NCBI GenBank assembly: GCA_900538355.1
Contig: UPXS01000031.1
Coordinates: 1-14,256 of the forward strand
Direction: 5' to 3'
From: an uncultured Veillonella sp.
GTDB lineage: Bacteria > Bacillota > Negativicutes > Veillonellales > Veillonellaceae
DNA length: 14,256 bases
The notes beneath the pieces were generated by a model, which had not been told where the DNA came from, searched no databases, and was given only the letters and a program-made list of their open reading frames with translations. The translations under genes and the position numbers were made by a program. This document shows positions 1-7,244 of the stretch, in pieces (position 1 is the first letter of the stretch; the number at the start of each line of letters is the position of its first letter).

Positions 1-248
1 GTATATTGGTCAATCTTACGGGATTCTACAAGTTCTGCATTTTCTAAGATGCTCATGAATGTAGAGATGGAAGATTGAGATACACCACAGCGCTTTTGAA
101 TACTCTTAACGCTTACACTGTTAGGAAAATCGATAAGAGTTTTAGTGTGTACTTGTACACCGAATTCTTTCTCTGGGTGCTTTAGCCACAATATAATATC
201 TAACCGATGTGGATTTGATAATGCTTTCAAGATTCTTAACGGGTCCAT
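1..248 (-). CDS. ArsR-type winged-helix transcriptional regulator, N-terminal part
   Basis: The gene starts at 248 and runs off the left edge, so only the first 82 residues are visible. An AGGAGG ribosome site at 258-253 sits 4 nt before the ATG and fixes the start. The protein opens with MDPLRILKALSNPHRLDII, the usual first helices of ArsR/SmtB-family repressors. A helix-turn-helix follows at about residues 52-77 (KSIQKRCGVSQSSISTFMSI then LENAELV). No paired-cysteine metal motif of the ELCVC type is seen in the visible part, so the effector cannot be guessed. It is divergent from fixC across a 390 bp intergenic region, so it could regulate itself, the fix operon or both; this is inference from position only. 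Confidence 0.85.
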   Translation of the reverse strand, partial: MDPLRILKALSNPHRLDIILWLKHPEKEFGVQVHTKTLIDFPNSVSVKSIQKRCGVSQSSISTFMSILENAELVESRKIDQY

Positions 249-370
249 ATGGCCTCCTCTGGTAATTCCAAAATAATGAGTGCCTAACCTTGACCGTGGT
301 CTTGCATTATGCGGTCGTATTATACGCGTGTTGCTCCGTATAGGGTTTTTCCTACTTTTATCATACGCTA

Positions 371-385
371 CTTTCACTGTGAAAG
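371..385. promoter_or_regulatory. Perfect 15-bp palindrome, candidate operator
   Basis: CTTTCAC and GTGAAAG flank a single central T. It lies between the divergent ArsR-type gene and fixC, about 120 bp from the regulator start. Dyads of this size are typical of dimeric repressor sites. Which protein binds is unknown. Confidence 0.3.
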
Positions 386-562
386 CTAGATAAACTTATA
401 AATTTCACGAATTGATGAATTTTGTTGCACCTGTTGGTAATGAATAGTATGCAATAGTATAAGCATATAATGAGTATATATACATCCTATAGAGCTATTT
501 ACAACATAATGTTAAAAAATATAGAATATATTCATTTTTCTGTGGTAATTTTTAAAGGTATT

Positions 563-591
563 TTGGTTCTTAATAGAGAAATATATATACT
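563..591 (+). promoter_or_regulatory. Probable sigma-70-type promoter of the fix operon
   Basis: TTGGTT at 563-568 and TATACT at 586-591 are separated by 17 bp. The predicted start lies about 40 nt before the fixC ATG, with a ribosome site in between. The -35 box matches 4 of 6 consensus bases. Confidence 0.5.
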
Positions 592-638
592 ATATGAACT
601 TATGTAAGTCTAAGCTTTGATTTAAAGGAGCTGAGTAT

Positions 639-1946
639 ATGGCAATTGATCGCAATGAAACATTTGACGTTATCGTTGTTGGTGCAGGCCCAGCAGGCTC
701 TGCGGCGGCGTTACGCCTTGCGGAGCAACGGGTAAAGGTTTTACTCATTGAACGTGGTACCGCACCAGGCGCTAAAAATATGATGGGTGGGCGTATCTAT
801 ACGCATTCTTTAGAACGGTTAGTACCGGACTTTAGAGACCGTGCCCCATTGGAACGTAAGGTGACAAAAGAACGCATTTCTATTGGTGCTGGCAATGAAA
901 TGACGACTATTGAATACAGCTATGAAGATGGACAACCTAACGAGGAATCCTACGTAGTATTACGCGCTAAATTCGATAAATGGCTCGCTGAAGAGGCTGA
1001 GAAAAAGGGCGCTCTTCTCGTATCCAATGTACAAGTATCAGATCTCATCACTGAAGGAGAAGGCAAGAAACAACGCGTTGTAGGCGTTCGTTGTCATGAT
1101 GATGAAGTATATGCAAAGCTCGTTATCATCGCAGAAGGCTCTAATACAGTATTGTTAGAAAAAGCAGGCCTTACAGCTCCTACTGATCCAAGCACTATGG
1201 CAGTAGGCGTAAAAGAAGTATATAAACTTAAAAAAGAAGACCTTGAAAATCGCCTTATGCTGTCTGGAGATGACGGTATGGCGTGGCTTACTTTGGGCGA
1301 CATGACCTCTGGCTTATTGGGGGGCGGCTTTATTTATACAAATAAAGATAGCCTTTCTGTGGGCATGGTTGTAGGCCTTGAAGATATCGGCAAAGCCGAT
1401 CGTTCTGTAGACGACATGCTTTCAGCTTTCACAAGCCATCCAAGAATTGCACCATTATTGAAAAATGGTCAATTGAAAGAACATAGTGCCCACCTCGTAC
1501 CTGAAGGGGGCTATAAATCTATGCCTAAATTGGGCGGTAATGGTTACATTATCGTTGGCGATGCGGCACGTATGTGTATGAACCTTGGATATACTATTCG
1601 TGGTATGGACCTTGCTATCGAGTCCGGCATGTGCGCAGCAGATGCGGTTAACGTAGCCTTGCGCGACGAAAACATGGATCGCGTAGCTAAATTGTATGAA
1701 CGTCAAATCAAGAATTCTTGGTTGCTGAAGGACTTGAAGCATTACAAAAATATGCCTAAATTCCTCGCTACCCATCCGCGTATTTTCAATGAATACCCAG
1801 CATTTGTTAACAATTTGATGCGCGACGTATTCACTGTAAACGGTGATGGTGCAGTACCATTGATGAAAAAAATGATGCGCCGTGTCGGAGACATTGGCCT
1901 ATTTACCTTGATTCGTGATGCTTGGAAAGGGGTGCGTTCCCTATGA
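639..1946 (+). CDS. fixC: FixC, FAD-dependent ETF-quinone oxidoreductase-type subunit
   Basis: This 435-residue flavoprotein is close to the usual FixC length. The N-terminal Rossmann motif GAGPAG is at residues 15-20, followed by an acidic strand end (LLIERG). A second FAD-contacting motif (IIVGDAAR) has its Gly-Asp at 307-308. FixC proteins are related to ETF-ubiquinone oxidoreductase and pass electrons from the FixAB flavoprotein to a membrane quinone, acting with FixX. The start is set by AAAGGAG at 624-630, 8 nt upstream. The stop overlaps the fixX start (ATGA). It is the first gene of fixC-fixX-fixA-fixB; the more familiar order elsewhere is fixABCX. No frameshift or missing FAD motif is seen. 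Confidence 0.93.
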   Translation: MAIDRNETFDVIVVGAGPAGSAAALRLAEQRVKVLLIERGTAPGAKNMMGGRIYTHSLERLVPDFRDRAPLERKVTKERISIGAGNEMTTIEYSYEDGQPNEESYVVLRAKFDKWLAEEAEKKGALLVSNVQVSDLITEGEGKKQRVVGVRCHDDEVYAKLVIIAEGSNTVLLEKAGLTAPTDPSTMAVGVKEVYKLKKEDLENRLMLSGDDGMAWLTLGDMTSGLLGGGFIYTNKDSLSVGMVVGLEDIGKADRSVDDMLSAFTSHPRIAPLLKNGQLKEHSAHLVPEGGYKSMPKLGGNGYIIVGDAARMCMNLGYTIRGMDLAIESGMCAADAVNVALRDENMDRVAKLYERQIKNSWLLKDLKHYKNMPKFLATHPRIFNEYPAFVNNLMRDVFTVNGDGAVPLMKKMMRRVGDIGLFTLIRDAWKGVRSL

Positions 1947-2221
1947 AACTAGAAGAGCGTTTGGGCGCCAATAAATATTATGTAGATGAAACGTCTCCTC
2001 ATATCCTTGTGGATGGCGCTGGTTTTAGCCGAGAAGAGAAAATGAAGCTCGTCAATGGTTGTCCTGCCGGTCTATATACATTGCAAGAAAACGGCGATTT
2101 AGCCTTTGATTTCGCTGGCTGTTTAGAGTGCGGTACATGCCGTGTTCTTTGTGGCGAAACAATCGTAAAAACTTGGAAATATCCGCGTAACGCTAAGGGC
2201 GTAGAATTTAGACAGGGGTGA
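1943..2221 (+). CDS. fixX: FixX, ferredoxin-like iron-sulfur protein
   Basis: This 92-residue protein has cysteines at 40, 60, 63, 66 and 70 (GCPAGLY, then CLECGTCRVLC), the pattern of FixX ferredoxin-like subunits that carry a 4Fe-4S cluster. It is the electron-transfer partner of FixC. I place the start at the ATG at 1943, which overlaps the fixC stop as ATGA and has GGAAAGGGG at 1924-1932 upstream. A TTG seven codons earlier in frame (1922) would lie inside fixC and has no ribosome site. fixA begins 4 nt after the stop, so the genes are almost certainly co-transcribed and may be translationally coupled. Confidence 0.92.
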   Translation: MKLEERLGANKYYVDETSPHILVDGAGFSREEKMKLVNGCPAGLYTLQENGDLAFDFAGCLECGTCRVLCGETIVKTWKYPRNAKGVEFRQG

Positions 2222-2225
2222 GTGT

Positions 2226-3221
2226 ATGGAGTTATTAGTATGTATCAAACAGGTTCCAGATACATCTGAGATTAAGCTGGATCCGGAAACAAATAATCTC
2301 ATCCGCACAGGCTTGCCTAGCATTGTAAACCCTGATGATATGCATGCGTTAGAGGCGGCTTTGTCGGTAAAAGACCAATATGAAGGTAGTCGTGTAACCG
2401 TTCTATCCATGGGGCCTCCACAGGCTGAAGAAGCACTTCGCCAGTGTTTATCCCTCGGTGCTGATGATGCGGTACTCGTTACAGACCGTGCGTTCGGTGG
2501 TGCCGATACATTGGCTACAAGCTATACCATTGCGTCTGCCATCCGTCATATTCAACGGACTATGAACCGTCAGTTCCAAATTATCTTCTGCGGTAAACAA
2601 GCTATCGACGGCGATACGGCACAAGTAGGCCCTCAAATTGCAGAGGAACTCGGTATGGCGCAAGCTACCTATGCTTGTGAACTATCCGTAGATCAAGCAA
2701 CTCAAAAAGCAGTTGTGAAACGACAACATGAAAATGGCTATGAAATTGTAGAGGTTCCATTACCGTTGTTGATAACAGCGACAGCTGAGCTCAACGAGCC
2801 ACGCCAACCAGGCCTTTGGAGCTCTATTTACGCGAAACGCTATACTATTACTCATGTTACATTGCGCGATATGCCACAAATTGATGAAAGCCGTATCGGT
2901 CTTAATGGTTCTCCTACGCGGGTGCGCAAGGTGTACCAACCACCTCTCCGCGGTAAGGTAGAAATGTTACCATCCATAGAGGAAGGGGCTAAAAAAGTTC
3001 TCGAATTGGCTTACCATATTAAGCCAGAAAAATTTGCTCATCTATTAGTGCCAAATGATGCGCCTATTGAGGTGGCTGAGGACAATGATGAAGGTGTAGA
3101 TGTAAAAGATCCTGTGCAAAGGGCTGCGTCTGTTGAAAGCGTATCCCCTAGTGAGTTTAAGGCGGTAGCAGCCGCTAAAGGTACTGAAGGTTCTGAAGGT
3201 TCTAAAGGAGGTGACCGGTAA
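2226..3221 (+). CDS. fixA: FixA, electron transfer flavoprotein beta subunit with extended C-terminal tail
   Basis: The N-terminus MELLVCIKQVPDT and the nucleotide-binding stretch CGKQAIDGDTAQVGPQ (residues 122-137) are diagnostic of ETF beta/FixA. With FixB it forms the ETF heterodimer that takes electrons from NADH or another dehydrogenase and delivers them to FixC/FixX. Family members are usually about 250-285 residues; this one has 331. The extra part begins at about residue 275 and is acidic and low in complexity (IEVAEDNDEGVDV, then PSEFKAVAAAKG), ending in GTEGSEGSKGGDR. Its DNA contains a tandem GAAGGTTCT (3186-3194, 3195-3203) and then the fixB ribosome site. The start follows GACAGGGGTGAG just upstream. 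Confidence 0.93.
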   Translation: MELLVCIKQVPDTSEIKLDPETNNLIRTGLPSIVNPDDMHALEAALSVKDQYEGSRVTVLSMGPPQAEEALRQCLSLGADDAVLVTDRAFGGADTLATSYTIASAIRHIQRTMNRQFQIIFCGKQAIDGDTAQVGPQIAEELGMAQATYACELSVDQATQKAVVKRQHENGYEIVEVPLPLLITATAELNEPRQPGLWSSIYAKRYTITHVTLRDMPQIDESRIGLNGSPTRVRKVYQPPLRGKVEMLPSIEEGAKKVLELAYHIKPEKFAHLLVPNDAPIEVAEDNDEGVDVKDPVQRAASVESVSPSEFKAVAAAKGTEGSEGSKGGDR

Positions 3222-4222
3222 TGGCCGTAACAAATTTTGATGAATATAGAGACGTCTTTGTCGTAGCTGATACCATCGATGACGTGGTACATCCGGTTAC
3301 GTATGAACTGATCGGCCAAGCTCGCCGCATTGCTAAGGAATTGGGCCAGCTCGTTCAAGTTATGTTATTGGGCGAGAATGTTCAAACCGAAGCAGAGGAA
3401 CTCGTAGCACATGGTGCCGATATTGTTCACGTTTTTGAAAGCCCGCTTTTGAAATACTATACAACGGATGGCTACACTAAGGTGTTAACAGACTTCTTTG
3501 AAGATCATAAGCCGAATATCCTCTTGATTGGTGCTACTAACAACGGTCGTGACTTGGCGCCTCGCATGTCTGGACGCATGCAAAACGGCGTTGTTGCAGA
3601 CTGTACAATCTTGACAGTAGATACTGAAGAAGGCCTTGTTGAATGGACACGTCCTGCGTTGGGCGGCAATATTTTGGCGGAAATTATTTCTCCAAACCAT
3701 CGTCCTCAAATGGGCTCCGTACGTCCTAACGTATTTAAAAGACCTGAACGTATTGCAGATAGCTGGGGCCGTATTCAAATTGAACAATTTGACCTCAAGC
3801 CTGAAGATATTCGCATGAAACGCCTCGACTTCATTCCGTTCAGCAAAGATGGTTATAATATCCAAGAAGCAGATATCATCGTAGCTGGTGGCCGTGGCAT
3901 GGGCTCTAAAGAAAACTTTGATAAACTTTACGAACTAGCCGATGCTATCGGCGGCGTTGTAGGTGCTACACGCCCACTCGTTGAAAAAGGCTGGATTGAA
4001 TTGCCTTACCAAGTAGGCCAAACCGGTAAAACTGTAAGCCCTAAACTATACTTGGCATTCGGTATCTCCGGTGCTATCCAACACGTGAGCGGCATCTCCG
4101 GTGCTGACACAATCGTGGCTATTAACAACGATCCAAACGCAGAAATCTTCCCACATGCTAACTACGGTATCGTGGGGGATTGCATGGAAGTGTTAAATGA
4201 TATGTTGGCGCATCTGAAATAA
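3221..4222 (+). CDS. fixB: FixB, electron transfer flavoprotein alpha subunit
   Basis: This 333-residue protein has the ETF-alpha FAD domain at its C-terminus: GGRGMGSKENF, GATRPLVEKGWI, GQTGKTVSP (266-274), FGISGAIQH (from 280) and the closing ANYGIVGD. It is the FAD-carrying partner of FixA. The ATG shares one base with the fixA stop (TAATG). A nearly perfect anti-16S match, AAAGGAGGTGA at 3204-3214, precedes it and is itself coding sequence for the fixA tail. Because fixC and fixX are in the same operon, the best-supported role is a FixABCX complex. That complex couples NADH oxidation to quinone and ferredoxin/flavodoxin reduction in other organisms; whether this one bifurcates electrons is inference. 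Confidence 0.93.
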   Translation: MAVTNFDEYRDVFVVADTIDDVVHPVTYELIGQARRIAKELGQLVQVMLLGENVQTEAEELVAHGADIVHVFESPLLKYYTTDGYTKVLTDFFEDHKPNILLIGATNNGRDLAPRMSGRMQNGVVADCTILTVDTEEGLVEWTRPALGGNILAEIISPNHRPQMGSVRPNVFKRPERIADSWGRIQIEQFDLKPEDIRMKRLDFIPFSKDGYNIQEADIIVAGGRGMGSKENFDKLYELADAIGGVVGATRPLVEKGWIELPYQVGQTGKTVSPKLYLAFGISGAIQHVSGISGADTIVAINNDPNAEIFPHANYGIVGDCMEVLNDMLAHLK

Positions 4223-4235
4223 AGAGCAAGAGTAC

Positions 4236-4363
4236 TTGAGCTCTCCTCGTAAAAACTAATAAACCATAGGGATACCTATCCTCAGCCTTCATGGGTACGC
4301 GTAGCGCCCAAGGCGGCTTCGAATAGGTATCCCTATTTGTTTTCTAGTTGTGGTAGAGCTCAA
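4236..4363. repeat. Nested inverted-repeat element I
   Basis: Three layers of inverted repeat share one centre: TTGAGCTCT (4236-4244) with AGAGCTCAA (4355-4363); ATAGGGATACCTAT (4266-4279) with ATAGGTATCCCTAT (4323-4336), 14 of 14; and GCCTT (4285-4289) with AAGGC (4310-4314) plus an inner GGG/CCC pair. It could be a palindromic repeat or MITE-like element, or a structured 3' end of the fix transcript. Confidence 0.6.
4266..4343 (+). terminator. Probable terminator of the fix operon
   Basis: The perfect 14-bp stem (4266-4279 with 4323-4336) is followed directly by TTGTTTT (4337-4343). The 43-nt loop carries its own smaller hairpin. The loop is long for a simple Rho-independent terminator, but it is the first strong hairpin plus T-run after fixB. 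Confidence 0.5.
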
Positions 4364-4400
4364 ATATCTTTGCCTTATATACTAGATGCGTCAGCATATC

Positions 4401-4503
4401 ATTTAGGGAATAGCGGAAGCCTCCAAAGCCACCCACCCCGCTATGCGGGGCCGCTAAGTCGTTTTCAGAAAGGGTATCCTCTTTTATTATCATATTCCTA
4501 AAT
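4401..4503. repeat. Nested inverted-repeat element II
   Basis: Outer arms ATTTAGGGAAT (4401-4411) and ATTCCTAAAT (4494-4503) match with one bulge. Inside lie TAGCGG (4411-4416) with CCGCTA (4451-4456) and a GC-rich hairpin CCCCGC-TAT-GCGGGG (4436-4450). It has the layout of a small palindromic repeat; a structured RNA is also possible. Confidence 0.45.
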
Positions 4504-4605
4504 CCATAAGCCACTTTATGTATTCTTTTAAATCCTATCTGCGCCTATGTATACACTATTTTTGCTGATTATAGGTGGTAGGGTAGCGTTTTTTGTTTTT
4601 TATAA

Positions 4606-4614
4606 TGGTATAAT
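4606..4614 (+). promoter_or_regulatory. Extended -10 promoter of the short-chain dehydrogenase gene
   Basis: TGGTATAAT (4606-4614) is a full TGn extended -10 with a consensus TATAAT. A second TATAAT overlaps just upstream at 4601-4606. No good -35 is seen, as is common with extended -10 promoters. Confidence 0.5.
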
Positions 4615-4656
4615 GAATTTATTAGAATAGAACGGATTGATGATGAGGAGGCTTTT

Positions 4657-5415
4657 ATGGCTCGTAATGTTTTTGTCACTGGTGCAACGTCTGGTATTGG
4701 TCTTTGTATTGCTGAGGCGTATGCCAAGCATGGGGATAATGTATTGATTTCTGGTCGTCGCGCTGAGTTGCTCAATGAGGTGCAGGCTCGTTTGTCTAAA
4801 GACTATGGTGTACGTGTTGAGACGTTGGTTCTTGATGTGCGTAGTCGTGAGGATGTTGAAAGTAAGGTTCCTACTGCTATCGAGGCTTTTGGTGGCGTTG
4901 ATGTGCTCGTGAATAACGCTGGTCTTGCTCAAGGGCTTGATCCTTTCCAAGATAGCTCTGTTGATGATGCGGTGACTATGATTGATACTAATGTGAAAGG
5001 CCTTTTATATGTAACAAAAGCAGTACTACCTTTCATGATCGATAAAAATGAAGGCCATATTGTAAATATGGGTTCTACTGCAGGTATTTATGCATATCCT
5101 AATGGGGCTGTTTACTGTGCTACAAAGGCGGCTGTTAAAACATTGAGCGATGGTATTCGCATGGATACAATTGCTACAGATATTAAGGTGACAACAATTC
5201 AACCGGGTATCGTAGAAACTCCATTTAGTGAAGTACGTTTCCACGGTGATGCGGAACGAGCAAAATCTGTATATGCTGGCATTGAGGCAGTTCAACCAGA
5301 GGATGTAGCTGATGTTGTATTATATGTAACCAATCAGCCTAAACGCTTACAAATCTCTGATGTGACAATCATGGCAAACCAACAAGCAGCTGGCTTTATG
5401 GTGCATAAGAAATAG
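4657..5415 (+). CDS. SDR-family NAD(P)-dependent oxidoreductase
   Basis: This 252-residue classical short-chain dehydrogenase has the cofactor motif TGATSGIG (8-15), NNAG (86-89), and a catalytic set of Asn112, Ser140, Tyr153 and Lys157 (YCATK). SGRR after the second strand suggests a preference for NADP(H), because arginines there bind the 2'-phosphate. The overall look, including the VNMGSTAGIYAYPNGAVYC segment and the PGIVETPFSEVRFHGD region, resembles the YdfG-type 3-hydroxy-acid/serine dehydrogenases. The substrate cannot be fixed from the sequence. GAGGAGG at 4645-4651 supports the start. It appears to be a single-gene unit, with the next gene's promoter only a few bases past its stop. 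Confidence 0.9.
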   Translation: MARNVFVTGATSGIGLCIAEAYAKHGDNVLISGRRAELLNEVQARLSKDYGVRVETLVLDVRSREDVESKVPTAIEAFGGVDVLVNNAGLAQGLDPFQDSSVDDAVTMIDTNVKGLLYVTKAVLPFMIDKNEGHIVNMGSTAGIYAYPNGAVYCATKAAVKTLSDGIRMDTIATDIKVTTIQPGIVETPFSEVRFHGDAERAKSVYAGIEAVQPEDVADVVLYVTNQPKRLQISDVTIMANQQAAGFMVHKK

Positions 5416-5419
5416 TTAC

Positions 5420-5448
5420 TTGAAATCCTATATCATTTAGGGTATACT
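5420..5448 (+). promoter_or_regulatory. Promoter of the first DUF4367-like gene pair
   Basis: TTGAAA (5420-5425) and TATACT (5443-5448) are 17 bp apart, close to the sigma-70 consensus. The predicted start near 5455 gives a leader of about 50 nt. Confidence 0.65.
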
Positions 5449-5506
5449 TGTTAGGCTCGTTTTGATAAATATAATTTTACAAAACTTATTTTCGGAGATT
5501 GTTGTT

Positions 5507-6106
5507 ATGACAACAAGGATAAAGATATTATTAGTGGCTTCTTTAGCATGTGTAACTATTGGTTCCTATAGCATTATTAGTGCTCATGAGCCATCTGGTG
5601 GAGGCAGTTCTGCGCCTATGACTGGTGGGATCTCAGTTGAACCTGCAGAACCTAATTTTATTATGCCAAGTCCCGTGCATGTGTTCACCACAGTTAAAGA
5701 AGCAGCGGACTATATGAATATCACACCACAGATGCCAAAGTTGTTACCTATAGGTTTTAATATTCAATCTGTCATAACCTTAGAGAAAGATATATTACAA
5801 GTTGTTTATGTCTATGAGCCCGGTGCGGAGCCATATTATAACAAAGCTGGTGGTGCACTAATTATATATCGCTCATCTAAGTTAACTGGTGATATTAGTG
5901 GTGATCGTAAGATTCATAAGGTGATAGAAACTGAACGTGTAGATGGTATAAAGGTTACTTTCAAAGGCAGTGACGAAATGGTCAATCTTGTATCGTGGAT
6001 GAAAGATGGGCAGAATCACTCATTAGAGTTTCAGTATCTCGTTACGCGAGATATGGCGAAGGCTATGATTCGTAATATTGTTGAAGAAAAATCACATACA
6101 AAATAA
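5507..6106 (+). CDS. Exported DUF4367-like protein, paralogue 1
   Basis: This 199-residue protein has a classic signal peptide: MTTRIK, then a hydrophobic run ILLVASLACVTIGSYSII, with probable cleavage after ISA. The mature part has a Ser/Gly/Pro-rich linker and then a single domain from about residue 60 with the pattern LPIGFNIQSV, DILQVVYVY, KVTFKGSDE, LVSWMKDGQNHSLEF and a final helix TRDMAKAMIRNIV. That pattern (LP-G-Y, W-x-x-G, late helix) resembles DUF4367, whose function is unknown to me. The start is at 5507, 9 nt after GGAG; an in-frame TTG at 5462 would put 15 polar/hydrophobic residues before the signal peptide and has no ribosome site. It is 46 bp from a close tandem paralogue, and no terminator separates them. 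Confidence 0.8.
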   Translation: MTTRIKILLVASLACVTIGSYSIISAHEPSGGGSSAPMTGGISVEPAEPNFIMPSPVHVFTTVKEAADYMNITPQMPKLLPIGFNIQSVITLEKDILQVVYVYEPGAEPYYNKAGGALIIYRSSKLTGDISGDRKIHKVIETERVDGIKVTFKGSDEMVNLVSWMKDGQNHSLEFQYLVTRDMAKAMIRNIVEEKSHTK

Positions 6107-6152
6107 ATGTGTTTTTAATAATTTTTATGTTACGTGAAGGGAGATTATACCC

Positions 6153-6737
6153 ATGGTTAAAAAATTCGTCTTAATGGCAGTTGCGTGTGCTTGTGTAGGT
6201 TCTTACACTGTGGCTGGTGCACAAGGTACTTTTGATGTAAAACCGGATCCAGCTAAACCTATGGTAGCAGAACAGGCAGCGCCTATGGTTGGCATGCCAA
6301 ATCCTATTCATGAGTTTAGCACTATTGATGAAGCTGCTAAATACATGAATATTACACCTCAATTGCCTAAGGTATTGCCTATAGGCTATAATGTTGAGTC
6401 TGTAAGTACTATCGAAAAAGATGTATTACAAGTAGTTTATGTATATCAAGCTGGTGAGGATGCGACTCGCAATCAAGCAGCAGGTAAACGCATTGTGTAT
6501 CGCGTAGGGACTACAAAAGGTGATATCAGTGGTGATCATAAGGATTATCGTGTAACAGCTACAGAAAAAGTAAACGGTATAAAGGTTACTTTCAAAGGTG
6601 GCGAAAAAATGGTATACCTCGCAGGTTGGTCTAAAGATGGTCAAAATCATGCGATGTATTTTGAACGCCCTGTAACTCGAGATATGGCTAAAGCAATTAT
6701 CGCCAATACGGTAGCACCAAAACTACATACAAAATAA
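6153..6737 (+). CDS. Exported DUF4367-like protein, paralogue 2
   Basis: These 194 residues have a signal peptide MVKKFVLMAVACACVGSY with likely cleavage after VAGA. The domain aligns with paralogue 1 without large gaps: EAAKYMNITPQLPKVLPIG against EAADYMNITPQMPKLLPIG, both with LQVVYVY, GDISGD, GIKVTFKG and TRDMAKA, and both ending in HTK. The 3' ends of the two genes are also alike in DNA (CATACAAAATAAA), which indicates tandem duplication. AAGGGAG at 6137-6143 precedes the start by 9 nt. It is probably the second gene of a two-gene operon, closed by the hairpin at 6815-6841. Confidence 0.82.
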   Translation: MVKKFVLMAVACACVGSYTVAGAQGTFDVKPDPAKPMVAEQAAPMVGMPNPIHEFSTIDEAAKYMNITPQLPKVLPIGYNVESVSTIEKDVLQVVYVYQAGEDATRNQAAGKRIVYRVGTTKGDISGDHKDYRVTATEKVNGIKVTFKGGEKMVYLAGWSKDGQNHAMYFERPVTRDMAKAIIANTVAPKLHTK

Positions 6738-6760
6738 ACAGTCCAGCCTAGTGGGATAGG

Positions 6761-6789
6761 CATGCGAGCTGTGGTGAAACACTCGCATG
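6761..6789 (+). other. Stem-loop before the terminator
   Basis: CATGCGAG (6761-6768) pairs with CTCGCATG (6782-6789) around a 13-nt loop. There is no T-run after it, so it is more likely a 3' UTR structure than a terminator. Confidence 0.4.
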
Positions 6790-6814
6790 GACACTGTAAG
6801 GGTTATATAAGAAG

Positions 6815-6841
6815 CGGCTCCTCATATGAGGGGCCGTTTTT
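6815..6841 (+). terminator. Rho-independent terminator of the paralogue 1-2 operon
   Basis: CGGCTCCTC (6815-6823) pairs with GAGGGGCCG (6828-6836), one T-G wobble, around an ATAT loop, and is followed by TTTTT. Confidence 0.88.
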
Positions 6842-6849
6842 GTATATAA

Positions 6850-6882
6850 AAAAGGTCATCAATGATTTTTTGATGACCTTTT
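6850..6882 (-). terminator. Terminator of the minus-strand cysteine-protein gene, possibly bidirectional
   Basis: AAAAGGTCATCAA (6850-6862) pairs perfectly with TTGATGACCTTTT (6870-6882), 13 bp with a 7-nt loop. On the minus strand a T-run follows the stem. It lies 14 nt beyond the stop of the minus-strand gene. Confidence 0.82.
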
Positions 6883-6896
6883 AAAAGAGTATTGTA

Positions 6897-7244
6897 TTAT
6901 GCAATTTCCGCTTTTAAATCGATAACGTGTTTACATGCTACACATCCAGGGCAGTCGCAGAATTCTGCACCTTGTGCTTTGATAGATTTAGCGTGTTGTA
7001 ATAGGTTAGCTGCACCTTCTGCACCAAGGATTTGTACAGCAAGTTCAGAGCCGGCAAAGCCGATTGTTTCGTCAATAAAAGCAATGTTTTGCTCTGCTAC
7101 CGATACAAGTTGTTTTGTGAGTTCAGCTTGTCTAGGGGTGTCTTCTGCATCGATCCAAGATTGAGCGAATTCCTTTACGGTTTCATTGCTTGTTGGAGCA
7201 TCTAATAAAGCTCGTACAAGTTGTGTTAATTGTGTATGTGTCAT
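6897..7244 (-). CDS. Small protein with a C-terminal CxCx2Cx2C cluster, unknown function
   Basis: This 115-residue, mostly helical and acidic protein has no signal peptide or membrane segment. Near its end sits FCDCPGCVACKHV, with cysteines at 96, 98, 101 and 104, a pattern fit for binding a metal or an iron-sulfur cluster. I do not recognise the family. AAAGGAG lies 7 nt before the ATG. It is transcribed toward the DUF4367-like pair and has its own terminator. A decayed partial copy of its 5' end and upstream region lies at 8690-8865, so this DNA has been duplicated. Confidence 0.75.
   Translation of the reverse strand: MTHTQLTQLVRALLDAPTSNETVKEFAQSWIDAEDTPRQAELTKQLVSVAEQNIAFIDETIGFAGSELAVQILGAEGAANLLQHAKSIKAQGAEFCDCPGCVACKHVIDLKAEIA

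Larger units (their letters stand above)
249..638. other. Divergent intergenic region between arsR-type gene and fixC
   Basis: This 390 bp AT-rich stretch has no convincing gene. It holds a perfect 15-bp palindrome at 371-385 (CTTTCAC-T-GTGAAAG), an 8-bp direct repeat AATAGTAT at 443-450 and 453-460 (10 bp apart, one helical turn), and a TATAAT on the minus strand at 324-319 without a good -35, which might serve the ArsR-type gene. Any of these could be operators, but nothing in the sequence proves it. Confidence 0.5.
4223..4656. other. Long intergenic region with two nested inverted-repeat elements
   Basis: No gene is apparent in these 434 bp between fixB and the next gene. They hold two adjacent foldable elements (4236-4363 and 4401-4503, listed separately) and the promoter of the downstream dehydrogenase gene near 4606-4614. 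Nothing further is seen at 4504-4600. Confidence 0.6.

Noticed and set aside
371..385. The palindrome as a Rex or CRP site
   Set aside because: It lacks the TTGTGA-N6-TCACAA or TGTGA-N6-TCACA spacing; the half-sites are one base apart and in inverted order.
6892..7164. A plus-strand 90-codon frame opposite the cysteine-protein gene
   Set aside because: The minus-strand gene has a ribosome site, promoter and terminator; the plus frame begins inside the terminator region.
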